From contig JAUPFM010000070.1 of assembly GCA_033026295.1 (NCBI GenBank), positions 62,001 to 126,000 on the forward strand: a stretch of 64,000 nt of DNA, read 5' to 3'. The notes under the pieces are model-generated. The model did not search any database. It was not told the DNA's origin and saw only the letters and a program-made list of their open reading frames with translations. This stretch comes from Channa striata (Eukaryota > Chordata > Actinopteri > Anabantiformes > Channidae). Both the position numbers and the translations under genes were made by a program. This document shows positions 10,850 to 21,215 of the stretch, one piece after another (the first letter of the stretch is position 1; each line of letters opens with the position of its first letter).

Positions 10850-11790
10850 ATGGACCCACCCAAGGCAAGTGATTGGAAGAGCAGAGTCGAGAGCGCTATA
10901 GTCCAACATGACACCAGCCTAGCCCGCATGCAGTCATATCTACACACCATGATGCTAGCTATCACCCGTCTAGCTACAGCCTCTGTCCCCACTCCTCCAC
11001 CACTGCCAGCTGTTGCAGCCCCCACCCAGGTGCAATTCGAGTGTTATGTATCACCTCCTTAGCCGTTCACAGGCGACCCTAAATATTGTAGAGCTTTTCT
11101 TGTCAAGTGTAAGCTATTGTTCAAGCTTAGACCATCTGCCTTTCCCACCAACAGCGCCCGCAGAGCTTACGCCGTCTTAATCCTCACCGGGAGAGACGGT
11201 GGAGTGGGAGCGGTATTTGTTTTCTACCTCCACCTTTGAACAGTTTTCTCAAGAACTGCTTGTAGCTTTTGGACCTACCAAGTCGGACTGTGACGCCTCT
11301 TGTCTCCTCTCCAAGTTGGTGCAGGGCAATAATTCCATGGCGGAGTATGCCATTCAATTCCGTACTCTGGCAGCAGTCTGTCAGTGGAATGGGCCTGCCC
11401 TGCGGGCAGTAGCTCAAAAGCAGAGGATAGGCATTTGGCAGACGCTTTTACAAACAAACAAGCAATAACATGTAAGTTTCCCAGATTCCCTTGACCTGCT
11501 TATTAAATTATGTTCCAGGGTGGTTCAAAGAATGAGCGAGAGACGTCCAGTGCTGTGTCCATCTAACCCTTGTACTAATATCACTAGTGTTCCCCAACCC
11601 GAGTCCCAAGTGAATCCTAAGCTAAGTTACCCTGAACCGATGCAGCTGGGTAGGGCGCACATTACACCGGAGAAGCGTGAGCACCTGTTCTGGAATGGGC
11701 TCTGTTTCTACTGTGGCCGCTCTGGTCACAGTATTCGGTCCTGTCTGCTAAAAGGCAGGGCTCAGCAGGAACAAGGGGGAAACTGCTGAG
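10850..11790 (+). pseudogene. Gypsy copy A gag with CCHC knuckle
   Basis: Gag starts at ATG 10850, 16 bp after the LTR end. The first 70 codons are a coiled, Pro-rich leader (LARMQSYLHTMMLAITRLATAS). A TAG replaces the expected Glu codon in SPPEPFTGDPKY. The capsid core follows in other frames (FEQFSQELL, LLSKLVQGNNSMAEYAIQF), and the zinc knuckle CFYCGRSGHSIRSC is at about 11702-11745. Several frame changes and the loss of residues around 11190 and 11400 show that it is inactive. Confidence 0.82.
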
Positions 11791-11848
11791 CCATTCCTGT
11801 TCCAACCCCACTCCCATTTCTCGTCCCTGTCTCCAGGTTGCTCTGCAG

Positions 11849-12250
11849 GTGGTTGACTGGTTGGTTCCCCTGGCTGCACTTATTGACTCAGGAGCGGACT
11901 CTGAATTCATTGATGAGGATTTAGCTTGCAAGCTACGCCTTCCACTGAACCCTCATTCTAAGCCAGTAGTCATCCGAGCATTAGACGGCCACATATTGAA
12001 TCCTGGTGTCCTGTTGACAGCTCCCCTCACCATGCATAATAACAACCACCACGAAAAGGTTACATTCCAGGTCATTCAGTCCCCTCAGCAGCCCCTTATT
12101 CTTGATTCCACGTGGTTAGCTCGCCATAACCCCCAGATTGATTGGGTGGAGGGGAGAGTAGTAAGCTGGGGGGTTTCCTGTTCCAGTCTCTGTCTCTGTC
12201 CAGCCCCGCGTCTACTTTCTACTTCTCAGGATCCTCTAGTGAGGACATAG
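11849..12250 (+). pseudogene. Gypsy copy A protease and linker
   Basis: Aspartic protease with an intact LIDSGADSEFID active-site motif near its start, followed by LPLNPHSKPVVIRALDGH and the flap/tail region to DSTWLARHNPQIDW. It is open for 133 codons and then breaks in the Ser/Cys-rich linker. The reading frame shift near 12180 leads into the duplicated block. Confidence 0.8.
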
Positions 12251-12760
12251 ACCTCTCCAACATCCCTAAGGTTTATCACGATCTTAAAATGGTTTTTAGC
12301 AAAAACAAGGTTAGTTCTCTGCCCCCCCATCGTCCTTTTGATTGCGCCATTGACCTCTTGCCTTTCCTATGGAACTCGAAGGCCGAGTCTGCTTTCCTCC
12401 GGTTGAAGGAGGCGTTCTCCTCAGCTAGCATCCTCACTCTCCCTGACCCCGAGAGGCAGTTCATAGTGGAGCTGGATGGGTCCATAACCCCCAGACCGAT
12501 TGGGTGAAGTGGAGAGTAGTGAGCTGGGGGGTTTCCTGTTCCAGTCTCTGTCTCTGTCCGGCCCCGCGTCTACTTTCTACTTCTCCCTCAGGATCCTCAA
12601 GTGAGGATATAGACCTCTCCAACATCTCTAGAGTTTCTCACGATCTTAAAATGCTTTTTAGCAAAAACAAGGCTAATTCTCTGCCCCTCCATCATCCTTA
12701 TGATTGCGCCATTGACCTCTTGTCTGGCTCCGTGCCTCCACGTGGAGGATTGTTTTCACT
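12090..12760 (+). repeat. Duplicated protease-RT linker with intervening RT-RNase H connection
   Basis: 12125-12363 and 12485-12722 are two copies of one ~240-bp segment (ATAACCCCCAGA...CATTGACCTCTTG) that encodes the protease-to-RT linker and ends CAIDLL. Between them (12364-12480) is a piece from further downstream in pol, encoding FLWNSKAESAFLRLKEAF and FIVELDGS. That piece corresponds to 45339-45450 in copy B. The order is therefore upstream, downstream, upstream again. Confidence 0.85.
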
Positions 12761-13128
12761 CTCTGGCCCGGAGCGCGAGGCTATGAAGAAATACATTAAT
12801 GAGTCCCTGGCCGCCGGTCTCATCCGTCCTTGTTCCTTGCCTGCGGGTGCAGGTTTTTTTTGTTGGGAAGAGGGACAGGGGTCTCTGTCCATGCATTGAT
12901 TATCGGGGTCTCAATCAAATCACCACCTGCTTCCCCTCATATCCTCTGCTTTTGAGCTACTGCAGGGTGCCACGATTTTCTCTAAATTAGATCTTCGTAA
13001 TGCTTACCATCTGGTCCGCATCCATGAGGGGGATGAGTGGAAAACCCCCTTTAATACACCTGCTGGACATTTTCAGTACCTTATTATGCCGTTTGGCTTG
13101 ACCAATGCCCCCGCTGTTTTTCAAAACT
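12723..13128 (+). pseudogene. Gypsy copy A RT (fingers and early palm)
   Basis: Broken RT frames with EREAMKKYINESLAAGLIRP, CIDYRGLNQIT, FSKLDLRNAYHLVRI, EWKTPFNTPAGHFQYLIMPFGLTNAPAVFQ. The YLDD-bearing palm, RNase H and integrase are absent because the element stops at 13128 against the L2. Confidence 0.82.
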
Positions 13129-13205
13129 ACATACAAACATGTAGAGAAACCCAACAAATCCCCCTTGAGCAAGCCATGGGCAACAGTGGAGAGGAAAATC
13201 TCCCT

Positions 13206-15356
13206 TTAACGGAAGAAACATCCAGCAGAATCAGGCTCAGGGTAGGCAGCCATGAGAGGAGAGAATGACGAGAAAAGGAAAGTGGCACAGTGCAGAGTCC
13301 CCCAGCAGTCTAAGTCTATAGCAGCATGATTATAACCAACTATAAGCTTTATCCTAAAGGAAGGTTTTGAGCCAAGTCTTAAAAATAGAGAGGGTGTCTG
13401 CTTCCCGAATCTGGACTGGGAGCTGGTTCCACAGGAGAGGAGCTTGATAGCTAAAGGCTCTGCCTCCCGTTCTATTTTTGGAAATTGTGGGAACCATAAG
13501 TAGGCCTGCATATGGGACCGAGGTGGTCTAGTAGGATGATATGGTACTAGGAGATCTTTTAGATATGATGGAGCTTGACCATTTAAAGCTTTATAGGCAA
13601 GAAGAAGGGTTTTAAATTCTATTCTACATTTAATGGGAAGCCAATGGAGAGAAGCTAATGAAGGTGAAATATGATCTCTCTTACCAATCCCAATCAGTAA
13701 TCTAGCTGCAGCATTTTGGATTAATTGGAGGCTTTTTAGAGAGTTACTGGGGCAGCCTGAAAGTAGAGAATTACAGTAGTCCAATCTAGAAGTAACAAAT
13801 GCATGCACCAGTTTTTCAGCATCGCTTTGAGACAGGATGCTCCTAATTTTGGCAATGTTGCGTAGATGGAAGAAGGCTGTTCTAGAGATTTGTTTTATGT
13901 GTGAGGTAAATGACAAATCCTGGTCAAAAATGACTCCGATATTCCCTGCAGTACTACTGGGGGCAAGGGTTATGTCATCTAAAGTAGCGATATGGTTAGA
14001 AAAAATGTTTCTTAGACTTTTAGGCCCAAATACAAAAACTTATCTGAATTTAGAAGAAGAAAATTATACGTCATCCAGTCCGTTATGTCTTTAAGATATG
14101 CTTCTAGTTTGATTAATTTATTTGTTTCATCAGGTTTCATAGATAGATATAACTGCGTGTCATCAGCGTAGCATCAGCAGTAGCAGTGTTTTCTAATAAT
14201 GTTGCCAAGGGGAGACATATATAGATTAAGACTATTGGTCCTAATACAGAGCCTTGTGGAATTCCATAACTAACTTTTGTGTATGTCGAAGATTCATCAT
14301 TAACACGAGTAAATTGGAATCTATCTGATAGATACGATTTAAACCAATTTAGTGCAGTTCCTTTAATTCCAATAACATGTTCTAGTCTCTGTAATAATAT
14401 TCTGTGATCAATGGTGTCAAATCCAGCACTAAGATCTAGCAGAACTAGTATAGAGACAAGTCCGTTATCTGAAGCCAGAAGAAGATCGTTGGTGACTTTA
14501 ATCAGTGCGGTTTCTGTGCTATGATGAACTCTAAATCCTGACTGAAATTCTTCAAACAAGTTGTTTCTGCGCAGGTGCTCACATAATTGCTTTACAACTA
14601 CTTTTTCAAGTATTTTAGGAATAAAGGGGAGATTGGATATTGGTCTGTAATTGGCTAAGACATCTGGATCTAGACTAGGTTTTTTAAGTAGAGGTTTGAT
14701 TACAGCTACCTTATAAGCCTTTGGTACATATCCTGTTTGTAAGGATAGATTATTGATATCTAATACGAACGTGTCTAATAAGGGTAGAGCATCTTTGAGC
14801 AGTCTAACTGGAATAGGGTCTAGCAGACATGTTGTTGGTTTAGATGCCATAATAGTTGAAGTTAATTCAGCAGGGTCTATGGGCACAAAGCAGTCTAAAA
14901 GGGACTGAGGACTTACTGATGATTCTAATTCTGTTGTATTTGTGGGGAGGGTCTGGTGAATTTTATTTCTAATAGCTATGATTTTGTTTGTGAAGAAGGT
15001 CATGAAGTCATTGCTACATAGCGTTGAGGGAATACTAGTCTCAACTGAACTATGGCTCTTAGTCAGCCTGGCTACAGTGCTGAAAAGAAACCGGCGGTTG
15101 TTCTTGTTTTCCTCTATTAGTGATGAATAATATGCTATTCTGGCTTTACGGAGGCTAATTTGTATAAGTATAAACTCTTTTTCCAGGCTAGGCGTGATTC
15201 TTGTGAATGAGTGGAACGCCACTTCCTTTCTAGTCTTCGTGACGCCTGCTTTAAATTGCGGGTTTGCGAGCTATACCATGGAGATCGCCTGTTCAGAATT
15301 ACTGCCTTCTTTTTAGAGGGCAACACTATCAAGTATGGAACGTAAAGATGCTGCAT
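13206..15356 (-). pseudogene. L2 reverse transcriptase
   Basis: RT frame 15222-14137 has the L2 fingers and palm (DPIPVRLLKDALPLLDTF, YRPISNLPFIPKILEKVV, FQSGFRVHHSTETALI, LDLSAGFDTIDH, IPQGSVLGP). The frame shifts before the catalytic YADD box, which reads as scrambled sequence near 14160-14190. The thumb and C-terminus are in 13916-13206 (TSHIKQISRTAFFHLRNIAKIR, SRLDYCNSLLSGCP, LHWLPIKCRIEFKTLLLAYKAL). It is inactive. Confidence 0.88.
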
Positions 15357-16385
15357 AATTATCAGTCAGGTAATCAACTTGTGCAGGAGTACAGTTAATG
15401 AGGCTACTCTCAGTTATATCAGTACATGTTGAAGTAAATGATGAAGGGATCATTTCCTTAAATTTGTTCACAGTGTTTTCAGATAAACACGTACTGAAGC
15501 AAAACTTCTTTCTAGCTGCTGTGTAGTCCAATAAACTAAATTCAAATGTTATTAGGAAATGGTCAGAGAGAACAGAATTATGGGGAAATACTGTTAGTTT
15601 ATCAATTTCAATGTTGTATGCAAGGACAAGGTCTAGGGTGTGACTAAAACAATGAGTGGGTTCTTTTACATTTTGAGAGAAACCAATTGAATCTATTAAT
15701 GAAGTAAATGCTGTTTTGAGGGAGTTACTGTCAGCATCTACAGGAATGTTAAAATCGCCCACTATGACGACTTTATCTGCACTAAGCACTAAATCAGCTA
15801 GAAAATCATAGAATTAAGTCAAAAAATTCAGAATAAGGGACTGGAGGACGATACACAATAACACATAGAAGTGGATTTTGAGTTTTCCAAATGGGGTGTG
15901 AAAGGCTCAGAGTAAGACTCTCAAATGAGTTATAACTATGTTTAGGTCTAGGTTCTATCCGTAAGCTTGAGTGATAGATTGCTGCTACTCCTCCACCTCG
16001 GCCTGAGCTTCTAGGAACATGATAGTTAATATGACTTGGGGGGGTCGACTCATTTAAACTAACATATTCTTCCTTCTGCAACCAGGTTTCAGTGAGACAA
16101 AATAAATCGAATTGATGATCGCTTATCAAGTCATTTACTAACAGAAATTTAGATGAGAGAGATCTGATATTTAATAATACACATTTAATTGTTTTAGTTT
16201 TTTGTTCGGTAAGAGGAGCAGTCCTGATCAGATTATGATTAACTCCTCTTGTGATCATTTTTAGTTTGTAAAATTTAGTTGATCGGGGAACAGACGCAGT
16301 CTCTATAGGAATGTAGGAGTTGTGGGGGGTTGGGGGTGGTAAGGATACTACAAAGAGGCGTGTAGGACTGGATCTCTGCGTCCTA
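15313..16385 (-). pseudogene. L2 apurinic-type endonuclease domain
   Basis: Frame 16258-15806 has LLNIRSLSSKFLLVNDLI, LFCLTETWL (catalytic Glu) and GRGGGVAAIY. Frame 15789-15313 has VVIVGDFNIPVD, LDLVLAY and VLSDHFLITFEF, with the SDH catalytic motif. One frameshift near 15800 separates them. The reading continues 5' of 16258 (PRSTKFYKLK) without a stop, so the listed Met is internal. Confidence 0.87.
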
Positions 16386-16700
16386 GGCTTATCTTACCCA
16401 TCACCTTTTCCCTAACCCTAACCAGTTGGACCCAAAGGCGTAAGCCTAACCCTAATCTCAAACCAGTGCTTAAGCTGCAACTAGCCCTCATCACTGTCTT
16501 TTGTGGAAGGCTAATCTTACCCATCACCTTTTCCCAACCCTAACCAATTTTAACCTATGCCTAAACCCAACGGGTGGGTCTTATTGCCTAATCCTAACCA
16601 ATTGGAACTCACCTACTGCTAATATAGGACCTTTTTCGGAAAAGGCTGAATAACCTCAAACAATATCATTGGAACAACCTAATCCTAAACAATGCCTGAA
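16385..16700 (+). repeat. Degenerate CCCTAA-like interspersed repeat
   Basis: Two or more diverged copies of a ~130-bp unit rich in CCTAACCCTAACC and containing TTACCCATCACCTTTTCCC (16391-16430 and 16511-16550). The short CTAACCCTAACCA runs resemble the vertebrate telomere unit, but they are embedded in a longer unit and are not a telomere array. Confidence 0.6.
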
Positions 16701-17149
16701 AATTCATTCGAAAAATTGAAAGCATGAATCAATATATAAGAACAACACAGCACACAGTAGCAGGGAACCAAAGTGGCATGCGTCGGCCCATGCCAACGCC
16801 TTTGACTCTCCACTCCAAACCCCAGAGTTGACGGACGAAGCGGGGAGAGTCATCGGAATAAATTCATTTTCGCTAATTAAAGTTCTAACCTCGAGCTTTT
16901 TTTCTGAATGTCATACAACAGTGGGAGTGAGTGAGAAATGCTTGACTTGGCTTCCTGGCCACAGAAACTGCTTATTTCGTTTTTTGGAATTTCATTTGGA
17001 TGTCATTTAAAAATTCCCTGATTTTTTTATAGCTTTAAAACCACTGCCAATGACTACCTAATTTCCTGCTGCATCTGTAGATACCATTTTTAACCTAATT
17101 GAAATACATGCAATATTTAAACATCCACCAGAGGGCGCAAGAAATAAAT
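16701..17149. other. No supported feature
   Basis: Unique-looking AT-rich sequence between the CCCTAA-like repeats and the first satellite monomer. No coding exon, tRNA or complete repeat was recognised. Confidence 0.5.
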
Positions 17150-18031
17150 AGTAAATGGAAAAACTTCCAAAATTTCATCTATGACACAGACAAGAGATGA
17201 GAATTTGGAATTTTCCTTCCATTTTGTCTCAATTGGCGCTATATAAATAAAAGTTGAATTCTGAACCAGTACCTAGAGGAATTCAAATGCCTTAGGTAAT
17301 TCAGCAAAGTACAGGCTTCCAGTAAACAAAAAAAACAGCCTTCCATCCTCCACCCTTTTTGAGATATGAGGCCATGAATTACTTCCAAAATTTAATCTAT
17401 GAGACCACCAATAGATGAGAATCTGGAATTTCTATCTTCCCTCATTGTTCCTCTTGACCTGTACCTAGAAGGGATGCAAATGCCCTAAGTTAATTCAGCA
17501 GTGTCCAAGCTTTCAGTAGTCCAAAAATCAGGCTTCCACCCCCCATCCTTTTTGAGATATGAGGCCATGAATTACTTCCCAATTTTCATCTATGACACTA
17601 CCGATAGATGAGAATTAGGAATTTCTATCTTCCCTTATACTTCTTTTTGACTTATACCTATAGGGGATGCAATTTCCCCGAGTTAATTAAGCAGTGTCCA
17701 AGCTTCCAGTAGTCTAACAATGAGCCTTTCATCTCCCACTAATGTTGAGATATGAGTCTTTGAAATACTTCCAAATTTTCATCTATGACACTGACAATAG
17801 ATGAGAATTTGGAATTTCTTGCTTCCCTTATGTCTCCTTTGGACCAGTACCTAGCCCCAGTTAATTCAGAAGGGTCCAAACTTCCAATAATCCAAAAATC
17901 AGCCTTCCACCCCCCATCCTTTTTGAGATATGAGGCCATGAATTACTTCCAAATTTTCATCTATGACACCACCAATTGATGAGAATTTGGAATTTTTATC
18001 TTCCCTTATAGTTCCTCTTGACCTCTTCCGG

Positions 18032-18531
18032 TGACAGTTTGCCAAATAGCTACCCAAGAGCAGAAAGATACACGCAGGTGTAGGTGGTGGAGAAAATAAC
18101 CAAGTTTTACTGTCTCTTGAAAACACTGGGAATACAGAACAGAACACTACAAAGCAAAGATAACAAAAACCAACTCCTCAAAAGGAAGAGTGAGTAAACC
18201 GATAAGTACCAGGTACAAAAGACAGAGCCAAACTAGGGCAGACAAACCAGAGTTACAGTCCAAACACCAGCTACTCTGTAGACAAGGGGGACCGACAGGA
18301 ACAGATGAAAGCATACACGACGCACCAACACAGAGTGCCTGTACGGGACAGGTTTTAAAGGTGCGCTCTAATCAGTCCCAAGTGCAGGCAGCTGTGCACC
18401 CCACTAACGGCATTGGCTCCAGGTGAGGCCACAACAGGGAGAGGGAGCTGCCGACCTGCACAGAGAGAGACTGAGTTAGAGAAGCAACCAAAAAACAAAC
18501 AACACCGACAGACAAAACACAGATCATGACA
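18032..18531 (-). repeat. Chromovirus 3' LTR
   Basis: It begins TGTCATGATCTG at 18531 on the minus strand and ends ACTGTCA at 18032, giving 500 bp with TG...CA ends. The purine run GAGAGGGGGGTTA lies immediately before it. No second LTR of this type is in the window. Confidence 0.8.
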
Positions 18532-18543
18532 TAACCCCCCTCT

Positions 18544-18753
18544 CTACGACCGGCTTCTAGACGGGCAACGAGGCTGGTCAGGGTGATCCAGGTGGAACCG
18601 TGCAAGCAACTCCTTATCCAGGATGTGGCGTTCGGGGACCCATTGGCGCTCCTCAGGGCCATAGCCCTGCCAGTCCACCAGGTACTGCACTCCCCGGCCT
18701 CTCCTTCTAGATGCGAGGAGGCGGTTGACTGTGTGAGCTGGTCCCCCATCCAC
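18544..18753 (-). pseudogene. Chromodomain of chromovirus integrase
   Basis: The 69-codon frame reads VNRLLASRRRGRGVQYLVDWQGY.PEERQWVPERHILDKELLARFH. This is the chromodomain at the integrase C-terminus of chromoviruses, which in this family tethers integration to modified histones. The aromatic positions (Y in VQYLVDW, W in WQGY and in RQWVP) are present. Upstream the frame is joined to the integrase core by a deletion near 18750-18850. Confidence 0.88.
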
Positions 18754-18847
18754 AATCCATGCAGGAGAAGGGTCTCCTCAGTAGGGTGGAGCGGAAAATC
18801 CTCCATGTGCGCTGGCAACACCGCAGGCTCGGAGGAGGCTGCCACCC

Positions 18848-19501
18848 TCTCCTGGGGTGGGAAGAGTGGGGTTGGTAGCCGTACGCAGCCTGGAAGGGAG
18901 AGTAGACAGATGAGGTGACAAGGGAGTTATGGGCATACTCAGCCCACGCTAGTTGGGAGGCCCAGGTGCCAGGACTTTTATAGCACAAAGCTCGTAGGGT
19001 GGTCTCAAGGTCCTGGTTGAAACGCTCCACCTGGCCATTGGTCTGAGGGTGGAAACCAGAGCTTAGACTCACACTGACCCCCAAAAGCCTACAAAACTCT
19101 CTCCAAAAGTTGGCCACAAACTGTGGACCCCGATCCGACACAATGTTCACTGGGAGACCATGTAGACGAAATAAATGTTCAGACAGGATAAGGGCCAGCT
19201 CCTTGGCTGAGGGGAGCTTGGGCTGGGCGACAGCATGAGCCAGCTTGGAAAACCTGTCTATGATAGTCAAGATAACTGTTTTACCTTGGGAACAAGGGAG
19301 TCCAGTGAGGAAGTCCATGGCCACGTGGGACCACGGCTGGGATGGCACAGGCAAAGGGAGTAAGAAACCTGCAGGGGGTCTCCGTGACATCTTCACTTGG
19401 GCACAGACTGGACAGGCTGCTACAAAGGTCTTCCTGGACAACTGTGGGCCACCAGAACCGTTGGGCCACGAAGAACGCAATATTGGCCTTTCATGTCCCA
19501 C
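18848..19501 (-). pseudogene. Chromovirus integrase core
   Basis: The frame has the end of the zinc finger (CPVCAQVK), the core strands with first Asp (HVAMDFLTGLP, IIDRFSKLAHA), VSDRGPQF with the second Asp and SSGFHPQTNGQVERFNQDLE with the third catalytic Glu. It then has the C-terminal WAEYAHNS and PFQAAYGYQP. It is a standard gypsy integrase whose DDE residues are all visible. It lacks an upstream RNase H, and sequence after GYQP is out of frame. Confidence 0.9.
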
Positions 19502-19929
19502 TCATGTTGAGATATGAGGACCTAAAATACTTCCTAATTTTCATCTATGACACAGACAATAGATGAGAATTTGGAATTTTTTCTTCCCTTATGTCTCCTT
19601 TAAACCAGTACCTAGAGGGATTCAAATGCCTCAGGTAATTTAGCAGAGTCCAGTCAGCTTTCCACCCCCCACCCTTTTTAGGATATGAGGCCATGAATTA
19701 CTTCCAAAATTTAATCTATGACTCCACCAATAGATAAGAATTTGGAGTTTCTTTCTTCCCTTATGGTTCCTCTGGACTTGTAGTTAGAGGGGATACAAAT
19801 GCCCCCTGTTAATTCAGCAGGGTCCAAGTTTCCATTAGTCCAACAATGAGCCTTTCATCTCTCAATTATGTTTAGATATGAGTCGTTGAAATACTCCCAA
19901 ATTTTCATCTATGACACAGACAATAGATG

Positions 19930-20350
19930 TGTCATGATTCAGCCCCTCACTTCCACTTCCTGACCTGGATGTTTTTTGTTCCCTTTTTCCCCACGGCCTG
20001 TTTCCACGCCATAGCTAACTTTACCAATGTCACAACGAATCACTCACCTTGATTGTTTCTACCTGTTACCCCATGTCTATTTATACCTACCCTTCACCAC
20101 AGCTCGCTGCCAGATTCTTGTCATTGCTCCTGATGGAAACACGCTGTTTTTGGGGTACCGGTACCCTGCATTTGCATCACTATCAGGCTTTTGGACTCTT
20201 TGCCCCTTTTTCCCTGTGGTCTGAGGTTTGGTCTCTCTACATTGTGGTGTTTCTGTCCCTTTTGGTTATTGTAATAAAGTTTCACGTCCCTTTTGCACTC
20301 CGTCCACTTGTTGTCCTTCTGGGTCTTCAAATTCACCTACACGACCGACA
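19930..20350 (+). repeat. Gypsy 5' LTR inserted in the satellite
   Basis: A 421-bp LTR begins TGTCATGATTCAG inside a monomer (after CAATAGATG) and ends CCGACA. It has TATTTATA at 20078-20085 and AATAAAG near 20272. It is followed by the primer-binding-type sequence GTAAAATCTGGCC (20351-20363). The internal region is cut off after about 65 bp by L2 sequence, so no gag remains. Confidence 0.75.
20078..20116 (+). promoter_or_regulatory. LTR TATA box and inferred transcript start
   Basis: TATTTATA at 20078-20085 is followed 30 bp later by CTGCCAGATT (20107-20116). The eight bases GCCAGATT are exactly complementary to AATCTGGC at 20355-20362, just after the LTR. This arrangement would suit self-primed reverse transcription, as known for Tf1/sushi-type elements. 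Confidence 0.5.
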
Positions 20351-20414
20351 GTAAAATCTGGCCACATAAGACCCAGCAACACGGGGTGTGAGAGTTTTCT
20401 TTTTTTTTTTTGTT

Positions 20415-20942
20415 ACAATGGATGCTGCAGCAAGATTGCTGACTGGGACACTCTGCACTGTGCCACTTCCTCTTGTCTTCATTCTCTCCTCTCACCCCAC
20501 ATCTATAATGTCACCACTGTATGACATTAACTCTGTATCTTCTTTGTCCCGTAGTCGTCTTTCTCCCTCTCTGTCCCCCTCTCTCTGTCCCTGTCTTCAG
20601 GTGTCCCCGGATTTGGCGCTGTGTGTCCTCCAGTGTGCAGCTACTGGTCCTACTAACCCACCCAATGTTTTGTTGTTGCTTTTGTTGCTCTGTTCTTTTC
20701 TCTCTCCACTTTCAGCTCAGCCCAACCGGTCAAGGCTGATGGCCGCCCACCCTGAGCCTGGTTCTGCTGGAGGTTTCTTTCAGTAAAGGGAGCTTTTCCT
20801 CTCCACTGTTGCCTATGGCTTGCTCAAGGGGGGATTTTTTGGCTTTTAAATGTTTGTTTAGTCTTGACTTTATTATGTAAAGTGCCTTAAGATGACCTTG
20901 TTGGAAATTGGCGCTATATAAATAAAGTTGAATTGAATTGAA
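20415..20942 (+). mobile_element. Internally deleted L2 3' end
   Basis: L2 sequence starts with ATGCTGCAGCAAGATTGCTGACTGGGA (positions equivalent to 924-953) and then jumps to CACTCTGCACTGTGCCAC (equivalent to 1331), deleting about 370 bp. It then runs through the 3' UTR to GGCGCTATATAAATAAAGTTG and ends in AATTG repeats. It is embedded in satellite together with 20943-21215. Confidence 0.85.
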
Positions 20943-21215
20943 AGTCCGCTGGAGGCAATAGCATTCTGGGTGTCCTATAGAGCCCAGATTGACAATCGCT
21001 CTTTTCATCTGGGCGGTTATGAAGGCTCCCGGCTAGCTATTCACCCCCAGGGGCAGATTGACCCATATTATTTTAGAGGTCTCCGACGTAGGTCGCATCC
21101 GTTCCTGTTCCTGGCCTTGTTTCTGAGGGTGCCGCCGACTGCATCGGCCCGCACCAGTTGCTGTTTTCAAGGGGACTGTGTACTGCACCGGCATGCACCC
21201 TAACCCATGCAGTCT
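20943..21215 (+). repeat. Unidentified block, duplicated at 22255-22408
   Basis: It begins TCCGCTGGAGGCAATAGCATTC and continues through GGCGGTTATGAAGGCTCCCGG to a GTCTCCGACGTAGGTC region, and is present again after the second L2 tail. It has no recognisable protein. The first copy extends ~125 bp further, to GCACCCTAACCCATGC, before satellite resumes. Confidence 0.6.

Larger units (their letters stand above)
10374..13128 (+). mobile_element. Ty3/gypsy element, copy A (truncated, scrambled)
   Basis: A gypsy retrotransposon with part of its 5' LTR, gag, CCHC, protease and an incomplete RT, ending abruptly at 13128 against an inverted L2. It is the same family as the copy at 43000-46190; homology starts near 10374/43159 and runs through gag and protease. 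Frames are broken in many places. The interior carries a duplicated protease-RT linker with an RT-RNase H connection fragment between the two copies (see 12090-12760). Confidence 0.85.
13129..16390 (-). mobile_element. L2-clade LINE, nearly full ORF2, inverted
   Basis: A 3.2-kb minus-strand L2 with endonuclease, RT and most of the 3' UTR. The terminal ~100 bp (the tail with GGCGCTATATAAATAAAG) is missing, so it does not end as a normal target-primed insertion and was probably joined to the gypsy at 13128/13129 by rearrangement. ORF2 can be read upstream to about 16385, where degenerate telomere-like repeats begin. Confidence 0.88.
18026..19486 (-). mobile_element. Chromovirus (Ty3/gypsy) 3' fragment inside the satellite
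   Basis: The minus strand reads integrase, then a chromodomain, a polypurine tract (18532-18548) and a 500-bp 3' LTR. Satellite sequence is interrupted on both sides. The 5' half of the element (5' LTR, gag, protease, RT) is absent, so it was lost after insertion or the fragment was moved by rearrangement. Protease-to-RNase H should lie to the right of 19486 but satellite resumes there. Confidence 0.87.

Noticed and set aside
20730..21008. Minus-strand frame MKRAIVNLGSIGHPECY, also at 22320-22075
   Set aside because: It spans the L2 tail antisense and the unknown block; its presence twice is due to DNA duplication, not coding selection.
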